Assembly (NCBI GenBank): GCA_035648415.1
Contig: DASRLO010000036.1
Span: 1 to 26,551 of the forward strand
Length of the DNA stretch: 26,551 nt
Source: DATARH01 sp035648415
GTDB lineage: Bacteria > Pseudomonadota > Alphaproteobacteria > ATCC43930 > CGMCC-115725
Direction of reading: 5' to 3'
In this document: positions 1 through 6,778 of the stretch, piece after piece
Layout of the letters: every line of letters begins with the position of its first letter
Position numbering within the stretch: the stretch's first letter is position 1
Made by a program: the position numbers and the translations under genes
Notes under the pieces: generated by a model
Databases searched by the model: none
Seen by the model: only the letters and a program-made list of their open reading frames with translations
What the model was told of the DNA's origin: nothing

Positions 1-216
1 GATTGCGGCCCCTGGACAATCCAAATCATCGAGCGTCCGCCCGGCGTCAAAGGCTTCCAACTGCTGCCCCGGCGATGGGTCGTCGAACGTACCTTCGCCT
101 GGCTCGGCCGCAGCCGGCGCCTGGCCAAGGACTTCGAAGCACCCACCCAGAGCGCCACCGCCTGGCTCCTCCTCGCCAATCTACGGCTCCTCTCCCGCCG
201 TCTCGCAAAAGATTGA
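1..216 (+). CDS. IS5-family DDE transposase, C-terminal fragment
   Basis: The frame is open from base 1 and ends at TGA 214-216, giving the last 71 residues of a transposase. The stretch RRWVVERTFAWLGRSRRLAK is the hallmark C-terminal segment of IS5-family (DDE_Tnp_1-type) enzymes. Its glutamate in VVERTF is the third acidic residue of the DDE triad, which coordinates the metal for strand cleavage and transfer. The earlier aspartates lie upstream of the window. The tail is also typical: a hydrophobic helix (AWLLLANLRLLSRRL) followed by the stop. Family assignment is firm; subgroup and completeness of the element cannot be judged. Confidence 0.85.
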   Translation, partial: DCGPWTIQIIERPPGVKGFQLLPRRWVVERTFAWLGRSRRLAKDFEAPTQSATAWLLLANLRLLSRRLAKD

Positions 217-250
217 GCGCAAATGAACCATTTCGAGTCAGACTCTGAGG
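1..250 (+). mobile_element. IS5-family insertion sequence, right-hand end (cut by window edge)
   Basis: The window opens inside a transposase reading frame that stops at 216. The 30 or so bases after it (to about 250) look like the terminal part of an IS. On the opposite strand this end would read TCAGAGTCTGACTCG, the sort of terminus found in IS5-family elements. The other terminus lies outside the window, so the inverted repeat and target duplication cannot be confirmed and the exact boundary is an inference. The next gene starts only 38 bp later. Confidence 0.6.
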
Positions 251-251
251 A

Positions 252-268
252 GCCCCGCGCAGCGGGGC
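252..268 (+). other. GC-rich hairpin at the IS/gene junction
   Basis: A perfect 7-bp stem GCCCCGC/GCGGGGC encloses a 3-nt loop (GCA). It lies between the inferred IS end and the start of the phosphotransferase gene. No run of T follows, so it is a poor intrinsic terminator. It may be the terminator or intergenic hairpin of whatever preceded the IS insertion. The Shine-Dalgarno-like AAGGA of the next gene (273-277) follows it directly. Confidence 0.45.
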
Positions 269-287
269 CTCGAAGGACGCTAATTAG

Positions 288-1400
288 ATGGCCACGCCGC
301 CGAAATCTCTCGCCGCCGCCGAACTGATCGCCGAGCGGCCGGACGAGCGCCTCGACACCGCGCGGCTCGAACCCTATCTGCGGGAGCGCCTGCCCGGCGC
401 GGACGGGGCGCTGAGGGTCGCGCAATTCCACGGCGGCAAGGCCAACCTCACCTACCTCCTGCGCTTTGGCGAGGCTGAATTCGTGCTGCGCCGGCCGCCT
501 CTGGGGCCGATCCCGCCGGGTGCGCACGACATGCGGCGCGAGCATCGCGTGCTGTCGGTGCTGCACCGGCGCTTCCCGCTGGCCCCGCAAAGCCTGCTGC
601 TGTGCGAGGACGAAAGCGTCATCGGCGCGGTGTTCATCGTCGAGGAACGGCGCCGCGGCTTTGTGATCCGCGACAATATCCCGGCCGAATTCGCCGGCCG
701 GCCGGAACTCTGCCGCCGCATCGGCTTCGCGCTGGTCGATGCGCTGGCCGATCTGCACCGCGTCGACCCGGCCGAGATCGGCCTCGACGGGCTCGGCCGG
801 GTCGAAGGCTTTCTCGAACGCCAGCTATCGGGCTGGATGCGGCGCTGGGAAACCTCGCTCGGCGGGCCGGAAGAGGCGGCGTCGCGCGACGGCATGGCGC
901 CGGTGCTGGAATGGCTCGCCCGCACCTTGCCGCAGGAACGCGCCGGGGCGCTGCTGCACAACGATTTCCGGCTCGACAACTGCCTGCTCGACATCGCCGC
1001 CCCGGGGCGCATCGCCGCCGTGCTCGACTGGGACATGTGCACCCAGGGCGACCCGCTCGCCGATCTCGGCTATTTGCTCAATTACTGGGTCGAGCCCGGC
1101 GACGACCCGGAATGGCGCGCGATCGCCGCGATGCCGACCTGGCGCGACGGCTTTCCGAGCCGCGCCGAGGCGATCGCCCGCTACGGCGAACGCACCGGCA
1201 GCGATGTCGGCGACGTCTTGTGGTATCAGGTGTTCGCCGCGTTCAAGCTGGCGGTCATCATTCAGCAGATCTACATCCGCTACGTGCGCGGGCAGACCCG
1301 CGATTCGCGCTTCGCCGGCTATGCGAAGCGCGTTCTCGGCCTCGCCGCCAAGGCGCGGGTGCTGGTTACGCCGCCAGCCGGTCGACGACGCAACTGTTGA
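288..1400 (+). CDS. Phosphotransferase family protein (APH/choline-kinase fold, ACAD10-like)
   Basis: This is a 370-residue protein of the APH (PF01636) kinase-like superfamily, the group that includes the kinase-like half of ACAD10/11 acyl-CoA dehydrogenases. N-terminal lobe: residues 50-70 carry GGKANLTYLLRF and FVLRRPP, the nucleotide-binding loop and a basic strand. Catalytic loop: HNDFRLDN gives H224, D226 (catalytic base position) and N231. Metal-binding motif: LDWDMCTQGDP gives D247 and D249, followed by DPLADLGYLL. These features support ATP- or CoA-ester-linked phosphotransfer, but the substrate is not visible; antibiotic resistance should not be assumed. The ATG at 288 has AAGGA about 10 nt upstream. 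Its last 35 bp overlap the convergent gene at 1366-1908. The IS end lies just upstream, so expression may depend on read-through or a promoter formed at the IS edge. Confidence 0.8.
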   Translation: MATPPKSLAAAELIAERPDERLDTARLEPYLRERLPGADGALRVAQFHGGKANLTYLLRFGEAEFVLRRPPLGPIPPGAHDMRREHRVLSVLHRRFPLAPQSLLLCEDESVIGAVFIVEERRRGFVIRDNIPAEFAGRPELCRRIGFALVDALADLHRVDPAEIGLDGLGRVEGFLERQLSGWMRRWETSLGGPEEAASRDGMAPVLEWLARTLPQERAGALLHNDFRLDNCLLDIAAPGRIAAVLDWDMCTQGDPLADLGYLLNYWVEPGDDPEWRAIAAMPTWRDGFPSRAEAIARYGERTGSDVGDVLWYQVFAAFKLAVIIQQIYIRYVRGQTRDSRFAGYAKRVLGLAAKARVLVTPPAGRRRNC

Positions 1401-1908
1401 ACGCGCCGAACGCGAGATGGGTCAGCGAGTTCTCCTTGACCCCGACCGGGATGAACGCGGCGCGGTAGAGCTCGGTCTTGCCGTCCTCGCGCGGCACCTC
1501 GCCTTCCAGCCGGATCGGCGCGCGCTGGTCATGCGCATCGCCGCAGCCCTGCATGAAGACGCGCGACAGGTGGCGCGGCAACTGACGCACCATCGGCACG
1601 TGCGGCGTCCCCTTCGGCGGGAGTTCGAGGAGCTTGGCGAATTCCGCGCCGTAGAGCAGCAGCGACGAATTCTCCACCACCGGATCGACAGCGATCACAA
1701 AGCGGTGCGACCACTCCTGCGAGTTGATCTCGGCGAGGTCGAGCGCGGCGACGGTCGCGCCTTTGCCGAGCTTTTCGATCTTCTTTTCCCAATAGGAAAT
1801 GGCGCGTTCGGATTCGCGGCGCTCGCGGCCGGTCAGCACCGGCGCTGCGTCGGCCTCGCCGGCTTCGCGCGCAGCGCCCAATGACACTTCCGACGCGTCG
1901 TTCGACAT
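1366..1908 (-). CDS. Hypothetical protein, possibly PAS-like
   Basis: This 180-residue soluble protein is not one I can name. The start is taken at MSNDASEV (ATG 1908-1906); an upstream extension to 2010 is basic, low in coding character and probably untranslated. The N-terminus is charged and Ala/Glu-rich (about 1-35), followed by a helix (SYWEKKIEKLGKG). The rest alternates strands and helices: WSHRFVIAVD, SSLLLYGAEF, then LPRHLSRVFMQGC, RLEGEVPRED, LYRAAFIPVG and THLAFGAFN. The arrangement resembles small PAS-type sensor domains, with a final beta hairpin of the ELYRAAFIPV type, but that is a weak inference. No catalytic motif or signal peptide is evident. It lies 118 bp downstream of the dioxygenase on the same strand, so co-transcription is possible, and its 3' end overlaps the convergent phosphotransferase by 35 bp. 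Confidence 0.6.
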   Translation of the reverse strand: MSNDASEVSLGAAREAGEADAAPVLTGRERRESERAISYWEKKIEKLGKGATVAALDLAEINSQEWSHRFVIAVDPVVENSSLLLYGAEFAKLLELPPKGTPHVPMVRQLPRHLSRVFMQGCGDAHDQRAPIRLEGEVPREDGKTELYRAAFIPVGVKENSLTHLAFGAFNSCVVDRLAA

Positions 1909-1976
1909 CTGGTCCCCCAACCTCATGCGACAGCGAGAATATGGTAAGCGCCTATGCTTAACTTTCCGTGAAGATT

Positions 1977-2006
1977 CTCGACCTGCTTGCCTGGCGGAGG
2001 GTCGAG
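1977..2006 (-). other. Inverted repeat downstream of the dioxygenase gene
   Basis: Arms CTCGACC (1977-1983) and GGTCGAG (2000-2006) pair perfectly around a 16-nt loop. On the minus strand this hairpin follows the dioxygenase stop codon by about 20 nt and precedes the PAS-like gene. It could be a weak terminator or an mRNA-stabilising stem. No U-tract follows it. Confidence 0.35.
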
Positions 2007-2026
2007 CCAAGCGGTACAGGGTTAAT

Positions 2027-2983
2027 TCAGGCGCGCGCCCCCAACGCCGCGAGGCGGCGTTGGGCGTCGAGCAAATTGGCCTGCGCCGCCGCTCCGGCCG
2101 GCTTCAGCACGAAGTCGAATTCGGCGGTGAGCATCGGTCCGATGATCCCGAGCTTCGCCGCTTCCGGCGTCGGGGTCTCGTGGCGGAAGAAGTCGCAGAT
2201 CAGCGACTCCTTGACCGCGAACACCGCGTCGCTTTCGAGATACGGGTCGATGCGGTCGAAGATGTGCGTCGTCACCGCCTCGTAGCCGGCGGCCATCACG
2301 ACGAAATGGATATGCGCCGGACGCCACGGGTGCCGGCCGGTGGCCTTGAGCATCGCGCCGACCGGGCCGTCCGACGGGATCGGGTAGTTGACCGGCTGCA
2401 CCGTGCGCAGCAGGTAGCGGCCTTCGCCGTCGGTGGTGAACTTGCCGCGCATATGCAGCGCGTCCGGGTTCGTGTCCTGCGAATCGTAGAGTCCATTGGT
2501 CTGCGCCTGCCAGATATCGAGCACCGCGCCCACGATCGGCTTGCCGTCGAGATCGAGCACCCGGCCGCCGACCAGCGCCGGGATCCCGGCCGTGTCGCGG
2601 TGCGCGATGTTGCCGCCCGCCGGCATGTCGGGCGCGCCGAGCCGGTGGAACGGGCCGAACACGGTCGATTCGGTCGCGCCTTCCGGCTTGCGGTGACCGA
2701 TCAGGTCGACCACCATCGACACGCCGAGCGTGTCCGAAAACAGGATGAACTCCTGCCGCTTGTCGCTGCACATCTTGCCGGCTTCGGTCAGGATCTCGAT
2801 CGCCTGAAACCATTCGGTCTCGGTCAATTCGACCTCCTTGACGAATTCGTGGAGATGCTTGATCAGCGCCAGCATGATCCGCCGCAGCCGCGGGTCGGGC
2901 GTCGCCGCGAACCGCGCCAGCACCTCGGCGGTGATGTCGTCCTCGGTGGTGCCGCGCCGCATTTTTTCCTGACCATCCGGCAT
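2027..2983 (-). CDS. Intradiol ring-cleavage dioxygenase (hydroxyquinol/catechol 1,2-dioxygenase type)
   Basis: This 318-residue non-haem Fe(III) enzyme would split a catechol-type ring between its two hydroxyl groups, feeding aromatic degradation (3-oxoadipate branch). The start MPDGQEKM is chosen because AAGGAGG sits 5 nt before ATG 2983-2981. Residues 20-110 are the helical dimerisation/linker domain of the catechol dioxygenase N-terminal family. The catalytic beta-sandwich follows, from about 130. All four iron ligands are present: Y166 (NGLYDSQ), Y200 (PVNYPIP), H224 and H226 (RPAHIHF). Length and ligand spacing match hydroxyquinol 1,2-dioxygenases at least as well as CatA, but the substrate is not provable from sequence. 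No maleylacetate reductase or other ring-cleavage partner is in the window. It is divergent from the biotin-carrier gene, with 100 bp between them. Confidence 0.88.
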   Translation of the reverse strand: MPDGQEKMRRGTTEDDITAEVLARFAATPDPRLRRIMLALIKHLHEFVKEVELTETEWFQAIEILTEAGKMCSDKRQEFILFSDTLGVSMVVDLIGHRKPEGATESTVFGPFHRLGAPDMPAGGNIAHRDTAGIPALVGGRVLDLDGKPIVGAVLDIWQAQTNGLYDSQDTNPDALHMRGKFTTDGEGRYLLRTVQPVNYPIPSDGPVGAMLKATGRHPWRPAHIHFVVMAAGYEAVTTHIFDRIDPYLESDAVFAVKESLICDFFRHETPTPEAAKLGIIGPMLTAEFDFVLKPAGAAAQANLLDAQRRLAALGARA

Positions 2984-3083
2984 GGCAGCCTCCTTCGCCG
3001 ATTGCCGCGGTAGATTGCGCCAGACCTTAGAGTAAATTGCGGCTTGGCGGAATCGCTTCCTCCGCCGGCATTTGCGAGGGGTC

Positions 3084-3302
3084 ATGGCCGATTTGCGGGT
3101 AAAAAGCGAAATCGCCGGCTCGGTGTGGAAGATCGAGGTGGCGGTCGGCGACAGCGTCGGCGAGGAAGACCCGCTCATCATCCTCGAAGCGATGAAGATG
3201 GAGATCCCGCTGCTCGCGCCGCGCGCCGGAATCGTCAAGGAAATCCTCGTCGCCGAGGGCGAGGCGATCGCCGAGGGCGACGTCGCCGTGGTGCTCGGCT
3301 AG
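3084..3302 (+). CDS. Stand-alone biotin/lipoyl carrier protein (BCCP-like)
   Basis: This 72-residue protein consists of a single biotinyl-lipoyl attachment domain. The biotinylation motif EAMKME is intact with K38 as the acceptor. The flanking half-barrel repeats are complete: GSVWKIEVAVGDSV before it, GIVKEILVAEGEAI after it. A TTG start 12 nt upstream is possible, but the ATG at 3084 has GAGGGG 4 nt before it. The domain would shuttle carboxybiotin between a biotin carboxylase and a carboxyltransferase, but neither partner is encoded here, so it probably serves an enzyme encoded elsewhere. It is 11 bp upstream of zapE on the same strand and divergent from the dioxygenase. It lacks the long Ala/Pro N-terminal region of AccB, so it is not the housekeeping acetyl-CoA carboxylase subunit. 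Confidence 0.85.
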   Translation: MADLRVKSEIAGSVWKIEVAVGDSVGEEDPLIILEAMKMEIPLLAPRAGIVKEILVAEGEAIAEGDVAVVLG

Positions 3303-3313
3303 CCCGCGGCTCG

Positions 3314-4438
3314 ATGCCGAACGACAGCGAAACCGGCGACGCCGCCGGGCTGCGCGCGCTTTACGATGCGCGGCGCGCCGCCGGCGCCATCCGCCCCGAC
3401 CCGGCGCAGGCCCGCGCGGTCGGGCGGCTGGACGCGCTTTACCGCCGGCTGCTCGGCTATGCGCCGATGGCTCGCGGCGGCTGGCTCGGCCGGCTGATCG
3501 GCGGCCGGCAAGCCGCGCTGAAGGGCCTCTATCTGTGGGGGCCGGTCGGCCGCGGCAAGTCGATGCTGATGGATCTGTTCTTCGCCACCGCGCCCCTCGA
3601 GCGGAAACGGCGCGTGCATTTCCACGCCTTCATGCTCGAAGTCCACGACCGGATGGAACGCGAGCGCCGCGCCCGGTCGCGGCAGCCGATCCTGCGCGTC
3701 GCCGCCGCGATCGCCGAGGAAGCCGCGCTCCTCTGCTTCGACGAGTTCCAGGTCAATGACATCGCCGACGCGATGATCCTCGAACGCCTGTTCCGTGCGC
3801 TGTTCGAGGCCGGAACGGTGGTCGTCGCGACCTCGAACCGGCATCCCCAACGGCTGTACGAGAACGGGCTGCAGCGCGACCGCTTTGTGCCGTTCATCGC
3901 GCTCCTGCGGCAACGGCTCGAAATCGTCGAGCTCGACAGCGGCCGCGATTACCGGCTGGCGCGGATGATCGGCAAGCCTGTCTATTTCCACCCGCTCGAC
4001 GCGGCGGCGCACCAGGCCGTCGCCGATGCTTTCACCGATCTGACAGAGGGCATGCCGGTCGGCAGCGAGACGCTGACCGTGATGGCGCGGCCGCTCGAAG
4101 CGCCGCGCGTCGCCGGCAACGTCGCCTGGTTCACTTTCGACGAATTGTGCGCTCGGCCGCATTCCGCGGTCGATTTCCTCGCGCTCGCCGACCGCTTTGG
4201 GGCGGTTCTCATCGAAGGCATCCCGCGCCTCCCGCCGGCGCGGCGCAACGAGGCGCAGCGCTTTCACATCCTCGTCGACACGCTCTACGAGGCGCGCACC
4301 CTGCTGATCGCCTCGGCCGAGACGGCGCCGCAGGATATCTATCCCGTGGGCGACGGCAGCTTCGAATTCCAGCGCACCGTCTCGCGCCTGATGGAGATGC
4401 AGAGCGAGGACTACATCGCCAACCGCGCGCCGGTATAG
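3314..4438 (+). CDS. zapE: Cell division protein ZapE / AFG1-like P-loop ATPase
   Basis: This 374-residue member of the AFG1/LACE1 ATPase family (PF03969) corresponds to bacterial ZapE, which associates with the FtsZ ring under stress; mitochondrial homologues assist protein turnover. Walker A is GPVGRGKS (76-83) in the context LYLWGPVGRGKSMLMD. Walker B is LLCFDEFQV with D143/E144, followed by the family signature NDIADAMIL. Other conserved blocks are ATSNRHPQRLYENGLQR (sensor region) and the C-terminal FQRTVSRLMEMQSEDY. The start at 3314 gives a normal length; the open frame extends upstream but that part overlaps the biotin carrier gene. zapE upstream of mdh-sucCD is a familiar alphaproteobacterial order. 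Here two toxin-antitoxin pairs (4505-5747) sit in between. Confidence 0.92.
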   Translation: MPNDSETGDAAGLRALYDARRAAGAIRPDPAQARAVGRLDALYRRLLGYAPMARGGWLGRLIGGRQAALKGLYLWGPVGRGKSMLMDLFFATAPLERKRRVHFHAFMLEVHDRMERERRARSRQPILRVAAAIAEEAALLCFDEFQVNDIADAMILERLFRALFEAGTVVVATSNRHPQRLYENGLQRDRFVPFIALLRQRLEIVELDSGRDYRLARMIGKPVYFHPLDAAAHQAVADAFTDLTEGMPVGSETLTVMARPLEAPRVAGNVAWFTFDELCARPHSAVDFLALADRFGAVLIEGIPRLPPARRNEAQRFHILVDTLYEARTLLIASAETAPQDIYPVGDGSFEFQRTVSRLMEMQSEDYIANRAPV

Positions 4439-4471
4439 GTGACAGAATCTTCCACGACTCCCCGAAATGGC

Positions 4472-4486
4472 ATATTCTTGGAATAT
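4472..4486 (+). promoter_or_regulatory. Palindrome upstream of mazE-like gene, probable autoregulatory operator
   Basis: The sequence ATATTC-TTG-GAATAT is a perfect inverted repeat 18 bp before the antitoxin ATG and overlaps the likely promoter (TATTCT at 4473-4478). AbrB/MazE-type antitoxins bind palindromes in their own promoters, so an operator role is likely but inferred. Confidence 0.5.
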
Positions 4487-4504
4487 CGCATTGCGGAGAG
4501 CGCC

Positions 4505-4765
4505 ATGTCGCACGTCATTGTCGGCAGATGGGGCAAGAATCTGGCGATCCGGTTTCCCGGCGACGTCGTCAAGGCCGCCGGCCTCTACGACGGCGAGCGG
4601 GTGGAAATCGAAGCCAAAGAGGGGAATATCGTCATCCGCCACGCCCTCCCCCGCTTCACTCTCGCCGAGCTTTTCCAGGGAAAATCTCCTCAGGAATGGC
4701 GGGACAGCTATTCGGGCGCATTCGATTGGGGCCCGGATGCTGGTCGCGAGATCGTCGAGGAATGA
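4505..4765 (+). CDS. AbrB/MazE-family antitoxin
   Basis: This 86-residue protein begins with a SpoVT/AbrB swapped-hairpin DNA-binding domain (about 4-45): VIVGRWGKNLAIRFPGDVV, then the strands ERVEIEAKEG and NIVIRH. The C-terminal half (LAELFQGKSPQEWRDSY...) is acidic and probably disordered, as expected for the toxin-neutralising tail. The ATG at 4505 is preferred over the GTG at 4439: it has GGAGAG 5 nt upstream, and the palindrome at 4472-4486 would otherwise be inside the gene. It overlaps the toxin gene by 4 bp (ATGA), implying translational coupling. The protein would bind the MazF-like toxin and repress the operon. Confidence 0.85.
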   Translation: MSHVIVGRWGKNLAIRFPGDVVKAAGLYDGERVEIEAKEGNIVIRHALPRFTLAELFQGKSPQEWRDSYSGAFDWGPDAGREIVEE

Positions 4766-5109
4766 GGGCGCGGATATACATCCCCGACGCGGGCGATCTG
4801 ATCTGGACAGATTTCGATCCGACGCTGGGGCGTGAGCAGTCGGGGAGGCGCCCCGCGCTGGTGATCTCGTCCGCCGGGTTCACCGAAAACACCAACCTGG
4901 CGGTCGTCTGTCCGATCACGTCGCGGGTGCGGCCGTTTCCGACGAGCGTCCTTTTGCCGCCCGATTTGCCGATCGCCGGCGAAATCCTGATCAGCCACGT
5001 TCGCAGTATTGACATCGAAGCGCGGCCGGTCCGTTACGCCGGCAGCGCGGTTTCGCCGGAAACCGCGCGGCTCGTCCGGGCGAAGCTCGACGCTTTCATT
5101 ACCATTTGA
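4762..5109 (+). CDS. MazF/PemK-family endoribonuclease toxin
   Basis: This 115-residue PemK/MazF (PF02452) protein acts as a sequence-specific mRNA interferase. Family landmarks are GDLIWTDFDPTLGREQSGRR (11-30), then PALVIS, VVCPITSRVRPFPTSV, and the C-terminal ILISHVRSID. The arginine in GREQSGRRPA and the serine/threonine in PITS are positions usually involved in RNA cleavage. ATG 4762 overlaps the antitoxin stop as ATGA. Full length, no disruption seen. With its antitoxin it forms a type II pair placed between zapE and mdh. The RNA recognition sequence cannot be predicted from here. Confidence 0.88.
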   Translation: MRARIYIPDAGDLIWTDFDPTLGREQSGRRPALVISSAGFTENTNLAVVCPITSRVRPFPTSVLLPPDLPIAGEILISHVRSIDIEARPVRYAGSAVSPETARLVRAKLDAFITI

Positions 5110-5134
5110 GCACGCTCCTCAAGCCTTTCTGTGT

Positions 5135-5153
5135 TACATTGTATGACGGTGTA
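5135..5153 (+). promoter_or_regulatory. TACA/TGTA repeats, candidate operator of the RHH antitoxin
   Basis: A 9-bp palindrome TACATTGTA (5135-5143) is followed by another TGTA at 5150-5153. The two TGTA boxes are 10 bp apart, one helical turn. They lie in the 60-bp spacer upstream of the ParD-like gene, where a ribbon-helix-helix antitoxin would be expected to bind short tandem sites. The function is inferred. Confidence 0.4.
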
Positions 5154-5169
5154 TTTATGAGGGACCCCG

Positions 5170-5457
5170 ATGTTCGAAGGCAACGCAGTTCGCAGTAACG
5201 CAGTTCCGATTTCCGTGCGCCTTCCCGCCGAAATTATCGAAAAACTCGACAGGGTCGCCGCGATCATGGAACGGCCGCGTTCCTGGGTGATCCTCGACGC
5301 GGTGCGCGAGTACCTGGCCGACGAAGGCCAGGAAGTGCTCGATATCCAGGCGGGCATCGAGGAAGCGGAACGCGGCGAGGGCGTGCCGTTCGAGGAGGTG
5401 CTTGCTGAATTGGAAGAAAAAGTCGCTAGAGCCGAGGCTAGGCGTGCTGCGCGCTGA
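5170..5457 (+). CDS. Ribbon-helix-helix antitoxin (CopG/ParD/RelB-like)
   Basis: This 95-residue protein has an N-terminal ribbon-helix-helix domain: the strand VPISVRLP (residues 12-19), helix EIIEKLDRVAAIM, and helix SWVILDAVREYLADEG. This is the CopG/MetJ fold that binds DNA as a dimer. The C-terminal half (about 55-95) is strongly acidic then basic and helical (EEAERGEGVPFEEVLAELEE), the usual toxin-wrapping segment. GAGGGA lies 8 nt before the ATG. The stop codon overlaps the toxin start (TGATG). It is the antitoxin and likely autorepressor of the pair. ParD-like versus RelB-like naming is not resolvable by eye. Confidence 0.85.
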   Translation: MFEGNAVRSNAVPISVRLPAEIIEKLDRVAAIMERPRSWVILDAVREYLADEGQEVLDIQAGIEEAERGEGVPFEEVLAELEEKVARAEARRAAR

Positions 5458-5747
5458 TGGTTTCGGTCGCCGTCACGGCGCGCGCGCAGCTCCAGATCGA
5501 CGTCATTATCGACTATTTAAATGCGCGAAACCCTGCCACCGGACGAAATTTCCTGGAGCAGATCAAAACGGCCTATCGGCAGCTTTCGGAATTTCCGCTG
5601 AGCGGGATTCGCGGTAGGACGCCGAACACACGTCGGCTGGTGGTTGCATCCTTTGTCCTGACTTACCGGAACGTCCCAGCCGGCGTTGAGATTGTCGATA
5701 TCCGGCACGGCCGCCAGCTGGAAGCACCTCTGCCCGAGGATGTTTGA
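5457..5747 (+). CDS. RelE/ParE-family toxin
   Basis: This 96-residue toxin has the RelE/ParE fold (PF05016): first helices ARAQLQIDVIIDYLNARNP and GRNFLEQIKTAYRQLSEFP, then the strand core GIRGRTPNTRRLVVASFVLTYRN and VEIVDIRHGRQ. The terminal IVDIRHGRQ motif is typical of plasmid-stabilisation ParE/RelE-like proteins (often written VLHGAR in relatives). Members either cut ribosome-bound mRNA or poison gyrase; the subgroup cannot be told here. Its ATG overlaps the antitoxin stop by one base. It ends 71 bp before mdh. Full length, apparently intact. Confidence 0.85.
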   Translation: MVSVAVTARAQLQIDVIIDYLNARNPATGRNFLEQIKTAYRQLSEFPLSGIRGRTPNTRRLVVASFVLTYRNVPAGVEIVDIRHGRQLEAPLPEDV

Positions 5748-5818
5748 ACTGCCGCGCCCCGCCTTGCCGGGCCTGGAAAATCGCGCTAAACCCGGCCCAT
5801 CCAGCCACGAGGACTTAC

Positions 5819-6772
5819 ATGGCACGCAAGAAGATCGCGCTGATCGGCGCCGGGCAGATCGGCGGCACGCTCGCCCTGTTGGCCGGGATCAAGCAATTGG
5901 GCGATGTCGTGCTGTTCGACATCGTCGACGGGGTGCCGCAGGGCAAGGCGCTCGACATCATCCAGGGGTCGTCGATCGAGGGCTATGACGCCAACATCAC
6001 CGGCGCCAACGACTATGCCGCGATCAAGGGCGCCGATGTCGTGATCGTCACCGCCGGCGTGCCGAGGAAACCGGGGATGAGCCGCGACGATCTGATCGGC
6101 ATCAACACCAAGGTCGTGTCCCAGGTCGGCGCGGCGATCAAGGAATATTGCCCAGGCGCTTTCGTCATCACCATCACCAACCCGCTCGACGTGATGGTGT
6201 GGATCATGCGCCAGGCTTGTGGGCTGCCGGCGAACCGGGTCGTCGGCATGGCCGGCGTGCTCGACAGCGCGCGCTTCCGCTATTTCATCGCCGAGGAACT
6301 CGGCGTCTCGGTCGAGGACGTCACCGCCTTTGTGCTTGGCGGCCATGGCGATACGATGGTGCCGTCGATCCGCTACACGACCGTCGCCGGCATCCCGTTG
6401 CCGGACATCATCAAGATGGGCTGGACGACGCAGGAAAAGGTCGACCAGATCGTCCAGCGCACCCGCGACGGCGGCGCCGAGATCGTCAACTTCCTCAAGA
6501 CCGGCTCGGCGTTCTACGCCCCGGCGAGCGCGGCGATCTCGATGGCCGAGGCCTATCTGCTCGACAAGAAGCGGGTGCTGCCCTGCGCGGCGCTGCTCGA
6601 GGGCCAATACGGCATCAAGGACCTCTATGTCGGGGTGCCGGTGGTGATCGGCGCCGGCGGCGTCGAGAAGATCGTCGAGATCAGCCTTGATCCGACGGAG
6701 AAGGCGGCCTTCGACAAATCCTGCGCCGCGGTGCGCGAGCTGATCGAGGTCGCGAAGAAATTGCAGGCCTAG
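5819..6772 (+). CDS. mdh: Malate dehydrogenase (LDH-like type)
   Basis: This 317-residue NAD-dependent enzyme interconverts malate and oxaloacetate in the TCA cycle. The NAD loop GAGQIG (10-15) is followed by D34, the residue that selects NAD over NADP. The substrate loop AGVPRKPGMSRDDL provides R83 and R89; arginine at the first position marks malate rather than lactate dehydrogenases. D149 and R152 (LDSARFR) and the catalytic H176 (GGHGDTM) complete the active site. GAGGA lies 5 nt before the ATG at 5819; the open frame upstream of it belongs to the ParE-end/spacer region and is not included. The stop is 6 bp before sucC, so mdh-sucC-sucD read as one operon. Confidence 0.96.
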   Translation: MARKKIALIGAGQIGGTLALLAGIKQLGDVVLFDIVDGVPQGKALDIIQGSSIEGYDANITGANDYAAIKGADVVIVTAGVPRKPGMSRDDLIGINTKVVSQVGAAIKEYCPGAFVITITNPLDVMVWIMRQACGLPANRVVGMAGVLDSARFRYFIAEELGVSVEDVTAFVLGGHGDTMVPSIRYTTVAGIPLPDIIKMGWTTQEKVDQIVQRTRDGGAEIVNFLKTGSAFYAPASAAISMAEAYLLDKKRVLPCAALLEGQYGIKDLYVGVPVVIGAGGVEKIVEISLDPTEKAAFDKSCAAVRELIEVAKKLQA

Positions 6773-6778
6773 CCGGCC

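Noticed and set aside
4439..4504. Upstream GTG start for the MazE-like antitoxin
   Set aside because: It would place the likely operator palindrome inside the coding sequence, adds 22 residues outside the AbrB domain, and the ATG at 4505 has the better ribosome-binding site.
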